Assembly (NCBI GenBank): GCA_043748015.1
Contig: JAYTOA010000167.1
Coordinates: 1 to 25,953 of the forward strand
Reading direction: 5' to 3'
Origin: JAIBBG01 sp043748015
GTDB taxonomy: Bacteria; Bacteroidota; Bacteroidia; Flavobacteriales_D; Sanyastnellaceae
Length of the DNA stretch: 25,953 nt
Below, one piece after another: positions 16,888 to 25,953 of the stretch (positions are counted from its first letter, which is position 1; every line of letters starts with the position of its first letter). Position numbers and translations under genes: made by a program. The notes beneath the pieces were generated by a model, which was given only the letters and a program-made list of their open reading frames with translations, made no database searches and was not told the DNA's origin.

Positions 16888-19800
16888 ATGTGGATGCGAC
16901 TGATTATTTTGTTTTCGGCTTTGCTTCTTTGTTCTCCGTTGGTTGGACAAGATCATTCAGTCATCCAGATGATCGAGAACAAAGGTCAATGGCCGGAACA
17001 AGTTGTCGCGGGTTCAGACCTCAAAAGTGGCAAGATATTTTTTGAAAAAGGTGGATTCACATTTCATTTCTATGATTTGAAAAATATCCGAGTCGCGCAC
17101 GACAACGGACAAATCTTCACGCCGAATTCTACAAGGATAAAAGGTCATGTCTATAAAGTGAATTTTCTTGATTGCAATGAGTCCATATCTGCGCGGTTGG
17201 AAGAACGTCAAAAAACTTATTACAATTATTTTCTGGGAAATGATCAACAGTATTGGGCTGGTGGCTGCGGGGCATATGGAAAAATAACTCAGCAAAATTT
17301 GTATGAGGGAATTGACCTCGTCAATTATTCACTCGACGGATTTCTCAAATATGATTTTGTAGTGCATGCAGGTGCTGATCCGAATAACATTAAGATGTCC
17401 TATGACGGAATAGAAAAAATTCAGTTGGAAAATGATCGCATCAAATTGACCACATCAGTGAATGAGGTGTGGGAACAAAAACCTGTGGCATGGCAGATTA
17501 TTGCTGGTGAAAAAAGATTGGTGGCTTGTAAATATGTCCTGATGGGAAACGTGGTTCACTTCGAATTTCCAAAAGGCTATGACAAAAAACATGAATTGAT
17601 TATCGATCCACAACTTGTTTTTTCTTCCTACAGCGGAAGCTCAAGTGACAACTTTGGATACACAGCAACCTATGACACTGAAGGTTTTTTGTACAGCGGA
17701 AGTTCTGCGTTCGGACAAAATTATCCGGTAACGATTGGCGCATATCAAACAACGCATCATGGAGGAAATAGTCCAATAGAACAGGGAATAGACATGGCAC
17801 TTTCAAAGTACGACATCAGCGGAACATTCATGGTGTGGTCAACATTTTTAGGAGGTGCCGGAGATGACTTGCCACATAGCATCATCACCAACAGCAACAA
17901 TGAATTGATGGTGTATGGTTCAACAGGTTCAAATGATTTTCCAATTACGACAGGAGCGATTCAGACCTCGTTCGGTGGCGGATCATTGGTGAGTCCTTCC
18001 GGAACGGGCGCGAATTTCCCCAACGGCTCTGATATTGTTGTTGCCCATTTCAATGCCTTCTGTACAGGCCTTCTTGGATCGACGTATCTCGGTGGATCAG
18101 GCAATGATGGGGTATGCACATCGACGGCACTGAAGCACAATTACGCGGATGAATTTCGCGGTGAAATCTCATTGGATGAAAATGAAAACATACTCATCGT
18201 TTCATCTACTTTCTCGGTGAACTTTCCTGTGATGAATGCCTATCAAAGTTTGAATGCAGGATCGCAGGATGCTGTGTTGATGAAACTAAATCCAACGCTG
18301 ACAACCATGCTTTGGGGAACGTATCTCGGTGGCACTTCTGATGATTCCGGATTTTCAATCACCAATAATAGTTTGGGCGAATTGTATGTCTGTGGTGGAA
18401 CAAATTCCGATAATTTTCCAACTACGATCAACACCGTTCAGCAAGCATTCGGAACAGGACTCGCTGATGGATACATTGCAAAATTCTCTGTCAATGGCCA
18501 ATCGCTTTTAGCTTCTACTTTTTGGGGCAGTAATTCTTATGATCAACTTTATTTCATTGAAATTGACAACGAAGATCTCGTGTATGTTTTTGGACAAACC
18601 ACTGCAGCCGGTTCATCAATGATCATCAATGCCGGATATGGCACTCCTGATAGCGGAAATTTATTGAGCAAGTTCAACGCAAATCTCACGCAAGTGATCT
18701 GGTCAACTGTTTTTGGAACAGGAAACAGCAAACCCAATCTTTCACCTTCTGCATTCCTTGTTGACTACTGCAATAGAATTTACATTTCAGGTTGGGGAAT
18801 TACAACTGTGAATAACAATCCGCTTAATCCAGGAGCGAATCTTCATTCCATGAACAATTTGGAGACAACACCAGACGCGTTTGACAACACATGTTCGACA
18901 GGAGATTTTTATATGGCTGTGTTCGATGAAAACATTACGCAACTTGAGTACGGTACTTTTTTCGGAGGTGGATCAAGTAGTGAACACGTTGATGGTGGCA
19001 CAAGCAGATTCGATCGCAAGGGTGTCATATACCAAAGTGTTTGCGCAGGCTGCGGCGGCTTTGATGACTTTCCTATTTTCCCTTCCAATGCATGGTCTGC
19101 GGTGAATAATAGTTCGTGCAACAACGGCGTGTACAAATTCGATTTCCAATTGCCCATCACCATTGCTGATTTCAATGTAAGTCCGACATCGTGTGTGAAC
19201 TCAACCGTTCAATTTACAAACTCAAGTACTTACGCCAGCTCATACGAATGGCATTTTGGCGATAGCGGAACATCGAATCTTCCTTCACCACAGCACACCT
19301 ATATAACTGCCGGTACTTTTACCATTATGCTGGTTGTCACACACAACACAACATGTAATGGCGTGGATACTGTTTACAAAGAAATCACCATACTCGAACC
19401 TGTGAATGCGACATTGAATGATGTCGTCATTTGTTCCGAACAATCGACGACACTAGGATTTCCAAACGCGAATCCAACTTATAGCTATAGCTGGTCACCA
19501 ATTAATTTTCTGAACAATCCAAACATTTCAAATCCAGTTTTTCAAAATGGTGCTGATACGGATTACACACTCACGGTGCAACACGACGGTTGTATTGATA
19601 CTTACCTGCAATCGGTTGATGTGACAGTTTTGAACCTACTAATTCCCGGCGATACGACATTGTGTGATGACGTTCCATTGACACTGATCGCTACTTACAG
19701 TCCTTTGAACGCCGCTATCACATGGAGCAATGTTGCCAATTTTTCGAATATGCTCAACGACAATACTTCCGATCCTGATATTGTTGTGAATGTAGTTGTG

Positions 19801-20637
19801 CCGACAACATATTATGTGAGAATTCAGGTCAACAATTGCACGATGACGGCTCAGGTCTTTGTAAATCTAGTGAGCTTTCAAACAGTGATACAAGGAGACT
19901 TCACCACATGTATAAACGACACAATAGAACTTTCCGTACTTGCCCCGAATCCGAATTTTACGTTTGCGTGGATACCGGAAAATCTTATCGTTTCCGGTCA
20001 AAACACTCCTTCTATACTCGCCGTTGTAAATGAGGAAACAGTCTTCACCGTTCTTTCTACCACTGCGGATAACTGCACTGCGAGTGATTCTGTGACTGTA
20101 ACGGTTAGTGATTTGACCTCTTCATCTCTTTCGGCGACAGCCAATCCAATGGTCATCGTTCAGGGCCAGTCTTCGCAACTCAGTGTACAACCTTCGGGAT
20201 TGAATTACACATGGTCACCGCCAACAGCCTTGAATAACATTCACTTGCAATACCCCGTTGCGACGCCTTCGCAAGACATCACATATACCGTCACGGCAAT
20301 GGATGGCGAATGTGCTGCTTCCGCACAAATATTTTTGAGAGTGGTTGATTTTGTTTGTGGACCACCGAGCATTTATGTTCCGAATGCATTCACACCAAAT
20401 CAAGATGGCACAAACGAAAAGTTTTTTGTGCGAGGAAACAATATCACCAAACTTTACTTCGTCATTTACGATCGTTGGGGTGAAAAAATGTTTGAGACCA
20501 CAAAATTGGAATCCGGATGGGATGGAAAATACAATGGTCGTGACCTCGACCCGGATGTTTATGTGTATTATCTAGAAGCCACGTGTGCCGGAGGGTTGGA
20601 CTATTTCGAAGAAGGCAATATCACGTTGATCAGATGA
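16888..20637 (+). CDS. SBBP/PKD adhesin-like protein with gliding-motility C-terminal domain (T9SS type B)
   Basis: A 1249-residue secreted protein. It has a signal peptide (residues 1-21, cleavage near VGQD) and an N-terminal DUF7948-type domain starting at MIENKGQW (28-35). Degenerate SBBP-like repeats run from about 243 to 755 (WSTFLGGAGDD, GSTYLGGSGND, WGTYLGGTSDD, YGTFFGGGSSS). A PKD domain at about 760-835 has YEWHFGDSG and PSPQHTY. Four cysteine-containing Ig/PKD-like modules follow, each with a Y-x-W-S/T-P-like core. The C-terminus from about 1160 (IYVPNAFTPNQDGTNE, YDRWGEKMFETTK, YYLEA) is the gliding-motility-associated (CHU_C) domain that targets type B cargo. The following gene is the expected SprF-like partner, one base away. 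An adhesin or motility/surface-coat role is likely; direct proof is absent. Confidence 0.93.
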   Translation: MWMRLIILFSALLLCSPLVGQDHSVIQMIENKGQWPEQVVAGSDLKSGKIFFEKGGFTFHFYDLKNIRVAHDNGQIFTPNSTRIKGHVYKVNFLDCNESISARLEERQKTYYNYFLGNDQQYWAGGCGAYGKITQQNLYEGIDLVNYSLDGFLKYDFVVHAGADPNNIKMSYDGIEKIQLENDRIKLTTSVNEVWEQKPVAWQIIAGEKRLVACKYVLMGNVVHFEFPKGYDKKHELIIDPQLVFSSYSGSSSDNFGYTATYDTEGFLYSGSSAFGQNYPVTIGAYQTTHHGGNSPIEQGIDMALSKYDISGTFMVWSTFLGGAGDDLPHSIITNSNNELMVYGSTGSNDFPITTGAIQTSFGGGSLVSPSGTGANFPNGSDIVVAHFNAFCTGLLGSTYLGGSGNDGVCTSTALKHNYADEFRGEISLDENENILIVSSTFSVNFPVMNAYQSLNAGSQDAVLMKLNPTLTTMLWGTYLGGTSDDSGFSITNNSLGELYVCGGTNSDNFPTTINTVQQAFGTGLADGYIAKFSVNGQSLLASTFWGSNSYDQLYFIEIDNEDLVYVFGQTTAAGSSMIINAGYGTPDSGNLLSKFNANLTQVIWSTVFGTGNSKPNLSPSAFLVDYCNRIYISGWGITTVNNNPLNPGANLHSMNNLETTPDAFDNTCSTGDFYMAVFDENITQLEYGTFFGGGSSSEHVDGGTSRFDRKGVIYQSVCAGCGGFDDFPIFPSNAWSAVNNSSCNNGVYKFDFQLPITIADFNVSPTSCVNSTVQFTNSSTYASSYEWHFGDSGTSNLPSPQHTYITAGTFTIMLVVTHNTTCNGVDTVYKEITILEPVNATLNDVVICSEQSTTLGFPNANPTYSYSWSPINFLNNPNISNPVFQNGADTDYTLTVQHDGCIDTYLQSVDVTVLNLLIPGDTTLCDDVPLTLIATYSPLNAAITWSNVANFSNMLNDNTSDPDIVVNVVVPTTYYVRIQVNNCTMTAQVFVNLVSFQTVIQGDFTTCINDTIELSVLAPNPNFTFAWIPENLIVSGQNTPSILAVVNEETVFTVLSTTADNCTASDSVTVTVSDLTSSSLSATANPMVIVQGQSSQLSVQPSGLNYTWSPPTALNNIHLQYPVATPSQDITYTVTAMDGECAASAQIFLRVVDFVCGPPSIYVPNAFTPNQDGTNEKFFVRGNNITKLYFVIYDRWGEKMFETTKLESGWDGKYNGRDLDPDVYVYYLEATCAGGLDYFEEGNITLIR

Positions 20638-20638
20638 T

Positions 20639-21751
20639 ATGAATGAACCGCACTTCATATGTGATTGTATGCTTTGCAATAAAGCGAAAGTTCAATCTGC
20701 TCACTTCGTTTTCAAAATCTTTTTGTTATTGGGATTGTTGTGTTCTTCAATTTCATCCGAAGCGCAAGACATTCACTTTTCACAATTCTATCAGTCGCCA
20801 TTCAATTTGAATCCGGGCCTCACAGGACAATTCAACGGGGCGTATCGCTTCATCGGAAATCAGCGCACCCAGTGGCGCTCGGTAACGGTGCCCTACTCTA
20901 CTTTCGGACTAAGTGCTGATGCATCAAAACTAGAATTACCTGATGGTTTTCTCAACAGCAAGAACGGACAAGTAATGACCTCCAACTGGAATACTGGACT
21001 TTCCTTTTTCAATGACAAAGCAGGAGATTCACATCTTAAAACTTCAGTTCTGAATCTTGCACTTGGAAGAGATTTTTCCGTTGGAAGTGATGGTATTTCG
21101 CGCATTTCTGCAGGAATGATGATCGGTGTGACGAGTATGAAAATTGACTACTCGGAATTGAAGTATGACAATCAATGGACTGGGATTATTTACGACCCCG
21201 GAGTCAACACAAGTGAGCAGTATCCACGCAGTACAAGAAGCTATTTAAACGTGAATGCGGGCATTGCCTATTTCAAAACATGGAGCCGTAAAAAAGAAAT
21301 GACATTCGGTGCGGCAATCATGAATATTGGAAATCCGCAGCAAAGTTTTTTCAATGATGGATATGTGAAACTCGACATGCGATTCAATGCACATGGCGGT
21401 TATAAATTAGAGATCAATGACCGATGGCTTGCGGAACCGATGGCCGTTTTCATGTCACAGGGAACTTATAAAGAAGTAAATTTCGGAGGACTTGCACATT
21501 ATGTGTTGGAAGAAAACTCATGGATGTGGCGATCGTTTTACGCAGGTGTTTTTGGCAGAGCTCGTGATGCGGGATACGTAATTGTTGGCCTGCAATACGA
21601 TGCATGGAATGTTGGAATCAGTTATGATATCAACACTAGCAATCTCAAACCTGCGAGCAATGGTCGTGGAGGATTCGAGTTTTCTGCAGTGTATATTATT
21701 CCAAAATCACCGAGGTTGATTCCTGTGAAAATTTGTAAGGATTATATTTAA
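20639..21751 (+). CDS. PorP/SprF-family T9SS outer-membrane protein
   Basis: A 370-residue predicted beta-barrel. After a long N-terminus with a hydrophobic stretch (FKIFLLLGLLCSSISS) and cleavage near SEAQ, the mature protein starts QDIHFSQFYQSPFNLNPGLT and continues with GAYRFIGNQRTQW, both hallmarks of PorP/SprF proteins. It ends in alternating strands typical of an outer-membrane barrel. In Flavobacterium, SprF is needed for export of the adhesin SprB, and each type B cargo often has its own SprF-like partner. The stop of the upstream adhesin and this ATG are separated by one base (TGATATG), so translation is probably coupled. A second in-frame ATG at 20669 (residue 11) would give a more usual signal peptide; the first was kept because of the coupling. 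Confidence 0.93.
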   Translation: MNEPHFICDCMLCNKAKVQSAHFVFKIFLLLGLLCSSISSEAQDIHFSQFYQSPFNLNPGLTGQFNGAYRFIGNQRTQWRSVTVPYSTFGLSADASKLELPDGFLNSKNGQVMTSNWNTGLSFFNDKAGDSHLKTSVLNLALGRDFSVGSDGISRISAGMMIGVTSMKIDYSELKYDNQWTGIIYDPGVNTSEQYPRSTRSYLNVNAGIAYFKTWSRKKEMTFGAAIMNIGNPQQSFFNDGYVKLDMRFNAHGGYKLEINDRWLAEPMAVFMSQGTYKEVNFGGLAHYVLEENSWMWRSFYAGVFGRARDAGYVIVGLQYDAWNVGISYDINTSNLKPASNGRGGFEFSAVYIIPKSPRLIPVKICKDYI

Positions 21752-21779
21752 TAAAATATTGCATTTCATTAGCGATATC

Positions 21780-23948
21780 CTATTGCACAATCAAACTCTT
21801 CCTCACCAATCCCTCAACAGTAATTACTTCAATGATGTAATATCCATTTGCGAGATGACTGATGTCAACGGTATTCCTCATCGCTTCTAATTGCGTTCTC
21901 TTTCCCGCCAGATCTATAGCATGCACAGACAACGGAATTTGATAGTTATCAAATTGAATATTGATAAAATGAGATGCCGGATTGGGAGCAATCGACATGT
22001 CGATCACCGTTTGTGATTCAACACCAAGACCTATGGTTTCCAGTGAAAGCAAAACAGCTTGCATCGCATTGATCTTACCCATTCCCCAGCGTGGATGACC
22101 GGGAGCGACAATGGAACCTGTGTAGTTATCCAATCGGGCGGTTGCCTGAATAATTTGTTTCACCTGTGCTGCTGTCAAAAAAGGATTTGCATCCAGCATC
22201 AACGCAACAATTCCGGCAACACAAGGCGATGACATCGACGTTCCCGAAAACTTCGCAAAATCATAAGTCTGGTCATTGAACGTTACGGATGAAATAGCAG
22301 AATAATTAGCATCGGTAAAAGAAGAAATGGATGATGTAACGTTGACTCCTGGGGCAGCAATATCGGGTTTCATCACTTCTGTAATCAAAGGACCCGTACT
22401 GGTGAAAGTTGCGATCTGTCCTCCGGAAAGTTGACCAATCACATTGAAATAAGAAGCAGTGTATGCAGCAACGGCAATGGCATTAGCTGCGCAAGCGGGC
22501 TCGGCAATTCCATACTGCGAATCGCCTCCGATGCCGAGTGTTCCGAACGCCTGAAACTCTTGTCCCCAATTGCCAACGCCATTGGTGAGTTCAACAACAT
22601 TCCAGAAATGAACAGTTCCATCAACCGCAGAAGCATTGAGCATCACCTTCAGATTGGTGTTGGTATTCTTCACGCGCAGACGCATGTGAGGTCTTCCATT
22701 CAAAGGATGCGCAGCGTCGGTGGCAAGATTGAAAAAAATCGTATCAGGACCAATGACGATAATAGAATCGAGATACGCTTGCGCTGTTGACGTATGATAA
22801 AGTGGTGTCGTGTCGAGCAAAACATTGAGGTTGTTGTGAATTGAAATTCCTGCGTTGAACGGATGATTTTCTTCACCCCACATTGAAATACTTTGTCCCC
22901 ACATGTTTGCATTGGCTGCGTAAGGATAAAACTGTAGCCGCGAGATTATCGCGTTGTTGCTGAATGTTTTTTTGATGTGAAAATTGACATCGCCGTTATT
23001 ACCACCTGAGGTAACGAAGACAACTCCGGCTTCCGAAAGTTGATCTATTGCCTGCGACAACAAAGAGTTTCCATCCAATGTTCCCACGTAATGAAGTCCC
23101 CAACTCATATTGATGACAAGACGTTTATTCTGGGCTAAAGCAATTCCGTGCATCCAATTCCACGCATCGAGTACGCTTCCATTATCTACTAAAAAAGTAG
23201 TGAAAAGAAATCCCGCCTCAGGAGCGAGTCCTCTGTTTGGTGTCATTGCTCCGCTTCCGCCGGCGATACCTGCGACGTGTGTTCCATGTGTGTTGTAGCT
23301 GTATATGTTGGCTGTATCAGACTGCGCAGCAAGCAATTCTTCAAGTGTATTGTATTCCACGCCATAAGAAAATCCTGACGGTTGATCACCCACATTTTTA
23401 TACTGATCCCACGCAGCAACAATTCTGGTTTCCTGATACATCGTATCGTAAAACATTGGGTGCGTATAATCAAATCCCCAATCAGTAACTCCTATCAATA
23501 CATCTTTACCGGTGTATGCAGAAGGTAAACCCCAACCATTTCGAACACTATCAGCATGCACATCTACTACTACATCTTTAAGATCGGGCACCACTCTCTC
23601 CGCCAATTCCAGATATGAGAACACAGCGCCAAAATCAATTTCATGAAACGTGCGCAGCGGAACTTTGATCGTGGTGATTCTTCCTGTAGTACTTCCACGT
23701 TTCACGCCATGTGAAATCAAATTTTGCCAATGCGGATTTGATTTTAGTTTACCCAACATCGAAATGTAAAGACCATCGTTCAAGAGATAAATGGGCTGTC
23801 CCTGATAATCTTCCGGCTTTAGATCATCAACATTTTCTGACAATTCCATTAAATGATTCCATTCTGCGATGGTAGTTGCAGGCATACTCATTTGTGTGAA
23901 AGAATAGATTGATGGAAGCAAACAAATGAAGAGTAAATACTTTTTCAT
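21780..23948 (-). CDS. Subtilisin-like (S8) serine protease with T9SS type A sorting domain
   Basis: A 722-residue secreted protease. After the signal peptide (MKKYLLFICLLPSIYSFTQ) and a propeptide-like region of about 120 residues, the catalytic domain shows Asp156 in GVTDWGFDYTHP, His221 in HGTHVAGIAGGSG and the Ser near residue 572 in SGTSMSSPCVAG, a complete triad. VFVTSGGNNGD contains the oxyanion-hole Asn. An insert of roughly 140 residues separates the oxyanion-hole region from the late catalytic part, so the domain is larger than subtilisin itself. The C-terminal stretch (SIAPNPASHFINIQF, LANGYYIIEVI, KSLIVQ) is a T9SS type A sorting domain. It converges on the SprF gene with only 28 bases between the stops. 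Substrates unknown; nutrient acquisition or processing of surface proteins is plausible. Confidence 0.95.
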   Translation of the reverse strand: MKKYLLFICLLPSIYSFTQMSMPATTIAEWNHLMELSENVDDLKPEDYQGQPIYLLNDGLYISMLGKLKSNPHWQNLISHGVKRGSTTGRITTIKVPLRTFHEIDFGAVFSYLELAERVVPDLKDVVVDVHADSVRNGWGLPSAYTGKDVLIGVTDWGFDYTHPMFYDTMYQETRIVAAWDQYKNVGDQPSGFSYGVEYNTLEELLAAQSDTANIYSYNTHGTHVAGIAGGSGAMTPNRGLAPEAGFLFTTFLVDNGSVLDAWNWMHGIALAQNKRLVINMSWGLHYVGTLDGNSLLSQAIDQLSEAGVVFVTSGGNNGDVNFHIKKTFSNNAIISRLQFYPYAANANMWGQSISMWGEENHPFNAGISIHNNLNVLLDTTPLYHTSTAQAYLDSIIVIGPDTIFFNLATDAAHPLNGRPHMRLRVKNTNTNLKVMLNASAVDGTVHFWNVVELTNGVGNWGQEFQAFGTLGIGGDSQYGIAEPACAANAIAVAAYTASYFNVIGQLSGGQIATFTSTGPLITEVMKPDIAAPGVNVTSSISSFTDANYSAISSVTFNDQTYDFAKFSGTSMSSPCVAGIVALMLDANPFLTAAQVKQIIQATARLDNYTGSIVAPGHPRWGMGKINAMQAVLLSLETIGLGVESQTVIDMSIAPNPASHFINIQFDNYQIPLSVHAIDLAGKRTQLEAMRNTVDISHLANGYYIIEVITVEGLVRKSLIVQ

Positions 23949-24063
23949 AATACTGAAATAGGTTGAAACAAAATGGGTTTGAATACTTGTGCAAGTTCGT
24001 AAAAAAGCAACGTATCAAAATCATGATTGACATTAAACTATAATTCACTCTAACATTTCCCAT

Positions 24064-24095
24064 AAAAAAAAGAGCCGGATGATTATCCGACTCTT
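24064..24095 (-). terminator. Rho-independent terminator after the lysyl oxidase-domain gene
   Basis: On the minus strand AAGAGTCGGAT pairs with ATCCGGCTCTT (11 pairs, one T-G) around loop AATC, followed by a run of eight T (24064-24071 read as A on plus). It lies 22 bases downstream of the stop at 24118. Confidence 0.92.
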
Positions 24096-24117
24096 CGAAA
24101 ATTCTTTTGTCAAACGC

Positions 24118-25953
24118 TTATGGACAGTTCACCATATAGCATCCCATGAAAATGGCAACATCACTTGAACCCACTATTCCATCACCACTGAGATCGCTAG
24201 TGCATGCATTGGAACATCCAAACTGACTCATCAGCACAAGTAAATCGTTGATGTCAACGAATCCATCGCCATTCAAATCACATTCACAAACGGCTACTTC
24301 TTCCGGATCAATTACAGTATTACAATTGTTGTCTACACCCATATTCGTTCCCGGAGCGCCTGGATACATTGATGCATTTGTATCGTCGCAATCATCAGAG
24401 TTGGTAACATACCCGGCAATTGCTTCACATGACGAAATGGAGACATCACTATTTCCATAGCCATCGCCATCACTATCCGCATAATAAATTTGAGAAGGAA
24501 CTACTGTGATAAAATTCTCTTCCATATACGTGTCTGTAAAAATGCCATCGAACAAAGTGAGTGTTACGGAATAAACACCCGGTGCGCTATAAACTACAAC
24601 AGGACTTTCTTCATCTGAAGTTGCCGGAGTTCCTCCTTCAAAAGTCCATGACCAGGAAATGATATCACGTAATGAAGTATCTGTGAACATTACACTTTCT
24701 CCTTGACAAACATCATTGGATGAAGCGCTGAAACTTGCAAAACTCAATTGCACTTGTTGGCAATCGCCTATGACTGAAAGTGTGTTGTGATTGTCGAGAT
24801 TGACGACGTCAATGATGCTGCTGATGCACACATCTGCAGCAGTAAATTCTTGAACATAGATTCTGAAGATTGGTTCCGGAATGGAGAACTTATCCATGAA
24901 TGTAGGTTCATGTCCCATAGCACTGATGTGCACGCCGCCAACTGCATACTCCATTATGATATCCCAGCTGTCAAGTGAGGGCAACGCCACAACACTTGCG
25001 ATGGTAATTCCTGAAACTTCAAATTCAATTCCTTTCACTTCATTATCCGGATTGAGGATATAAACATCCACGTAACCATCTTCTGTATTCACTGAAGAAA
25101 TTCCAACAGTTGACGACATAAAAATATTTACCAATTCATCATCATAAGGGCAATCAGTCATGTCTTCAGGATCAACACCCAACTCTTCTTGTCCATGAAT
25201 ACAAGCTTCAAGCATTACAGCATCCGTAACTGTGATTAGTCCGTCATTGTTCAAATCAGAACAAAAACTTAAATCAACACTGTTGTCTATTGTTGAAAGT
25301 ACATAGTGATGCACATCATCTTCGGTGAGTGAATTGTCATTCACAACATCACCACGAACAACTACACCCGGACAATTGCCTGCGCAATCTGGAAAAATAT
25401 CACCGAATGGCTGACCTAAACAGTCTATGATCAATGGACAACTTGTAATAGACTTTGTAAAATTGATCAGCGCTCCGTTAGCGTCTCTATCGAAGTGAAT
25501 GCAAACCTGTGCCCAGTTGTTGTCATATCGCAATTCATAATGCCCTGCGTTATCAGGACTTTGATCCCAATTCGTTCTAATCACCAGTGTATAATCGCCA
25601 CCCGGAACATCAGTCACATCCACCCACTGACAAGAAAGTCCGCTGCTGTATATGTCACCACAACCTGCAGTGATTCCCATGTTGCCGCAACCATATTGCG
25701 CAACACCACCACCGCTGCATTCAAGATCCAATACACAGAATCCATTTTTAAATCCTATTTGCGGCATTGGTAAACCCTCACTATTGTAAAGCAAATACTC
25801 GGCGTATCCTTCATAGTGGTAATGATTGTGACATTGATCCCATTCGAATTGATCATTGTTTGCCGAAGGAACACCTATAAAGTAATCCTGATTTCCTATG
25901 TTCTTTATATGAGTAGTGAATCTCAAAATTTCTCTCACACCAAGTCCTTGAAG
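24118..25953 (-). CDS. Lysyl oxidase-domain modular extracellular protein (5' end beyond window)
   Basis: The frame stays open to the window end, so the start is missing; 611 residues are visible. Residues are counted here from the GTG at 25938. A lysyl oxidase domain (about 1-165) shows the copper talon CHNHYH (His37, His39, His41), Lys64 in GFKNGFC and Tyr97 in GDIYSSGLSCQWVDVTD. By pattern these equal human LOX His292/294/296, Lys320 and Tyr355, the last two forming the lysine tyrosylquinone cofactor. Then follow a dockerin-like pair of Ca loops (about 195-245), a beta domain resembling cohesin (about 268-395), a PKD domain (401-480), a MopE-type metal-binding motif (YYADSDGDGYG, DCDDT, DNNCN; 484-547) and a final dockerin-like pair (551-606). 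No T9SS tail is seen. Likely an extracellular amine oxidase that cross-links or modifies surface polymers. Confidence 0.88.
   Translation of the reverse strand, partial: LQGLGVREILRFTTHIKNIGNQDYFIGVPSANNDQFEWDQCHNHYHYEGYAEYLLYNSEGLPMPQIGFKNGFCVLDLECSGGGVAQYGCGNMGITAGCGDIYSSGLSCQWVDVTDVPGGDYTLVIRTNWDQSPDNAGHYELRYDNNWAQVCIHFDRDANGALINFTKSITSCPLIIDCLGQPFGDIFPDCAGNCPGVVVRGDVVNDNSLTEDDVHHYVLSTIDNSVDLSFCSDLNNDGLITVTDAVMLEACIHGQEELGVDPEDMTDCPYDDELVNIFMSSTVGISSVNTEDGYVDVYILNPDNEVKGIEFEVSGITIASVVALPSLDSWDIIMEYAVGGVHISAMGHEPTFMDKFSIPEPIFRIYVQEFTAADVCISSIIDVVNLDNHNTLSVIGDCQQVQLSFASFSASSNDVCQGESVMFTDTSLRDIISWSWTFEGGTPATSDEESPVVVYSAPGVYSVTLTLFDGIFTDTYMEENFITVVPSQIYYADSDGDGYGNSDVSISSCEAIAGYVTNSDDCDDTNASMYPGAPGTNMGVDNNCNTVIDPEEVAVCECDLNGDGFVDINDLLVLMSQFGCSNACTSDLSGDGIVGSSDVAIFMGCYMVNCP

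Overview
The window comes from a member of the Bacteroidota. The evidence is a gliding-motility-type C-terminal domain protein paired with a PorP/SprF outer-membrane protein, two proteins ending in type IX secretion (T9SS) type A sorting domains, SBBP-repeat surface proteins, and promoter boxes of the form TAnnTTTG, the Bacteroidota sigma factor -7 element. The lineage cannot be fixed below phylum; an environmental Flavobacteriales-like relative is a reasonable guess. No rRNA, tRNA, transposase, CRISPR or phage gene was seen.

Left part (1-9558), all on the minus strand, is mostly housekeeping. It holds a co-directional trio (NYN/LOTUS protein, TIGR01777-type SDR epimerase, SRPBCC protein), the large subunit of methylmalonyl-CoA mutase, branched-chain aminotransferase (ilvE), a NarL/LuxR response regulator, arginyl-tRNA synthetase (argS) and a CtlX-type guanidino-modifying hydrolase. 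IlvE and the mutase could act in one route, from valine and isoleucine to succinyl-CoA. CtlX and ArgS share an arginine theme but may simply be neighbours.

Middle part (9655-13933) holds a divergent putative lipoprotein, a small secreted protein, and a gene-free stretch of about 620 bases with nested hairpins that could be a leader or small RNA. After it comes a two-gene plus-strand operon: an RnfD/NqrB-like multispanning membrane protein and a DUF2330 secreted, membrane-anchored protein, closed by a strong terminator.

Right part (13964-25953) is a block of cell-surface and secreted proteins. A seven-repeat SBBP protein with a T9SS type A tail lies divergent to a 1249-residue SBBP/PKD protein with a gliding-motility (type B) tail. 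The latter is coupled by one base to its likely SprF-like partner. A T9SS subtilisin-like protease follows, then the C-terminal 611 residues of a modular protein with a lysyl oxidase domain, which runs off the window.

The two most interesting items are this bacterial lysyl oxidase, which keeps the copper histidines and both residues that form the lysine tyrosylquinone cofactor, and the RnfD-like/DUF2330 pair, a probable uncharacterised membrane system.
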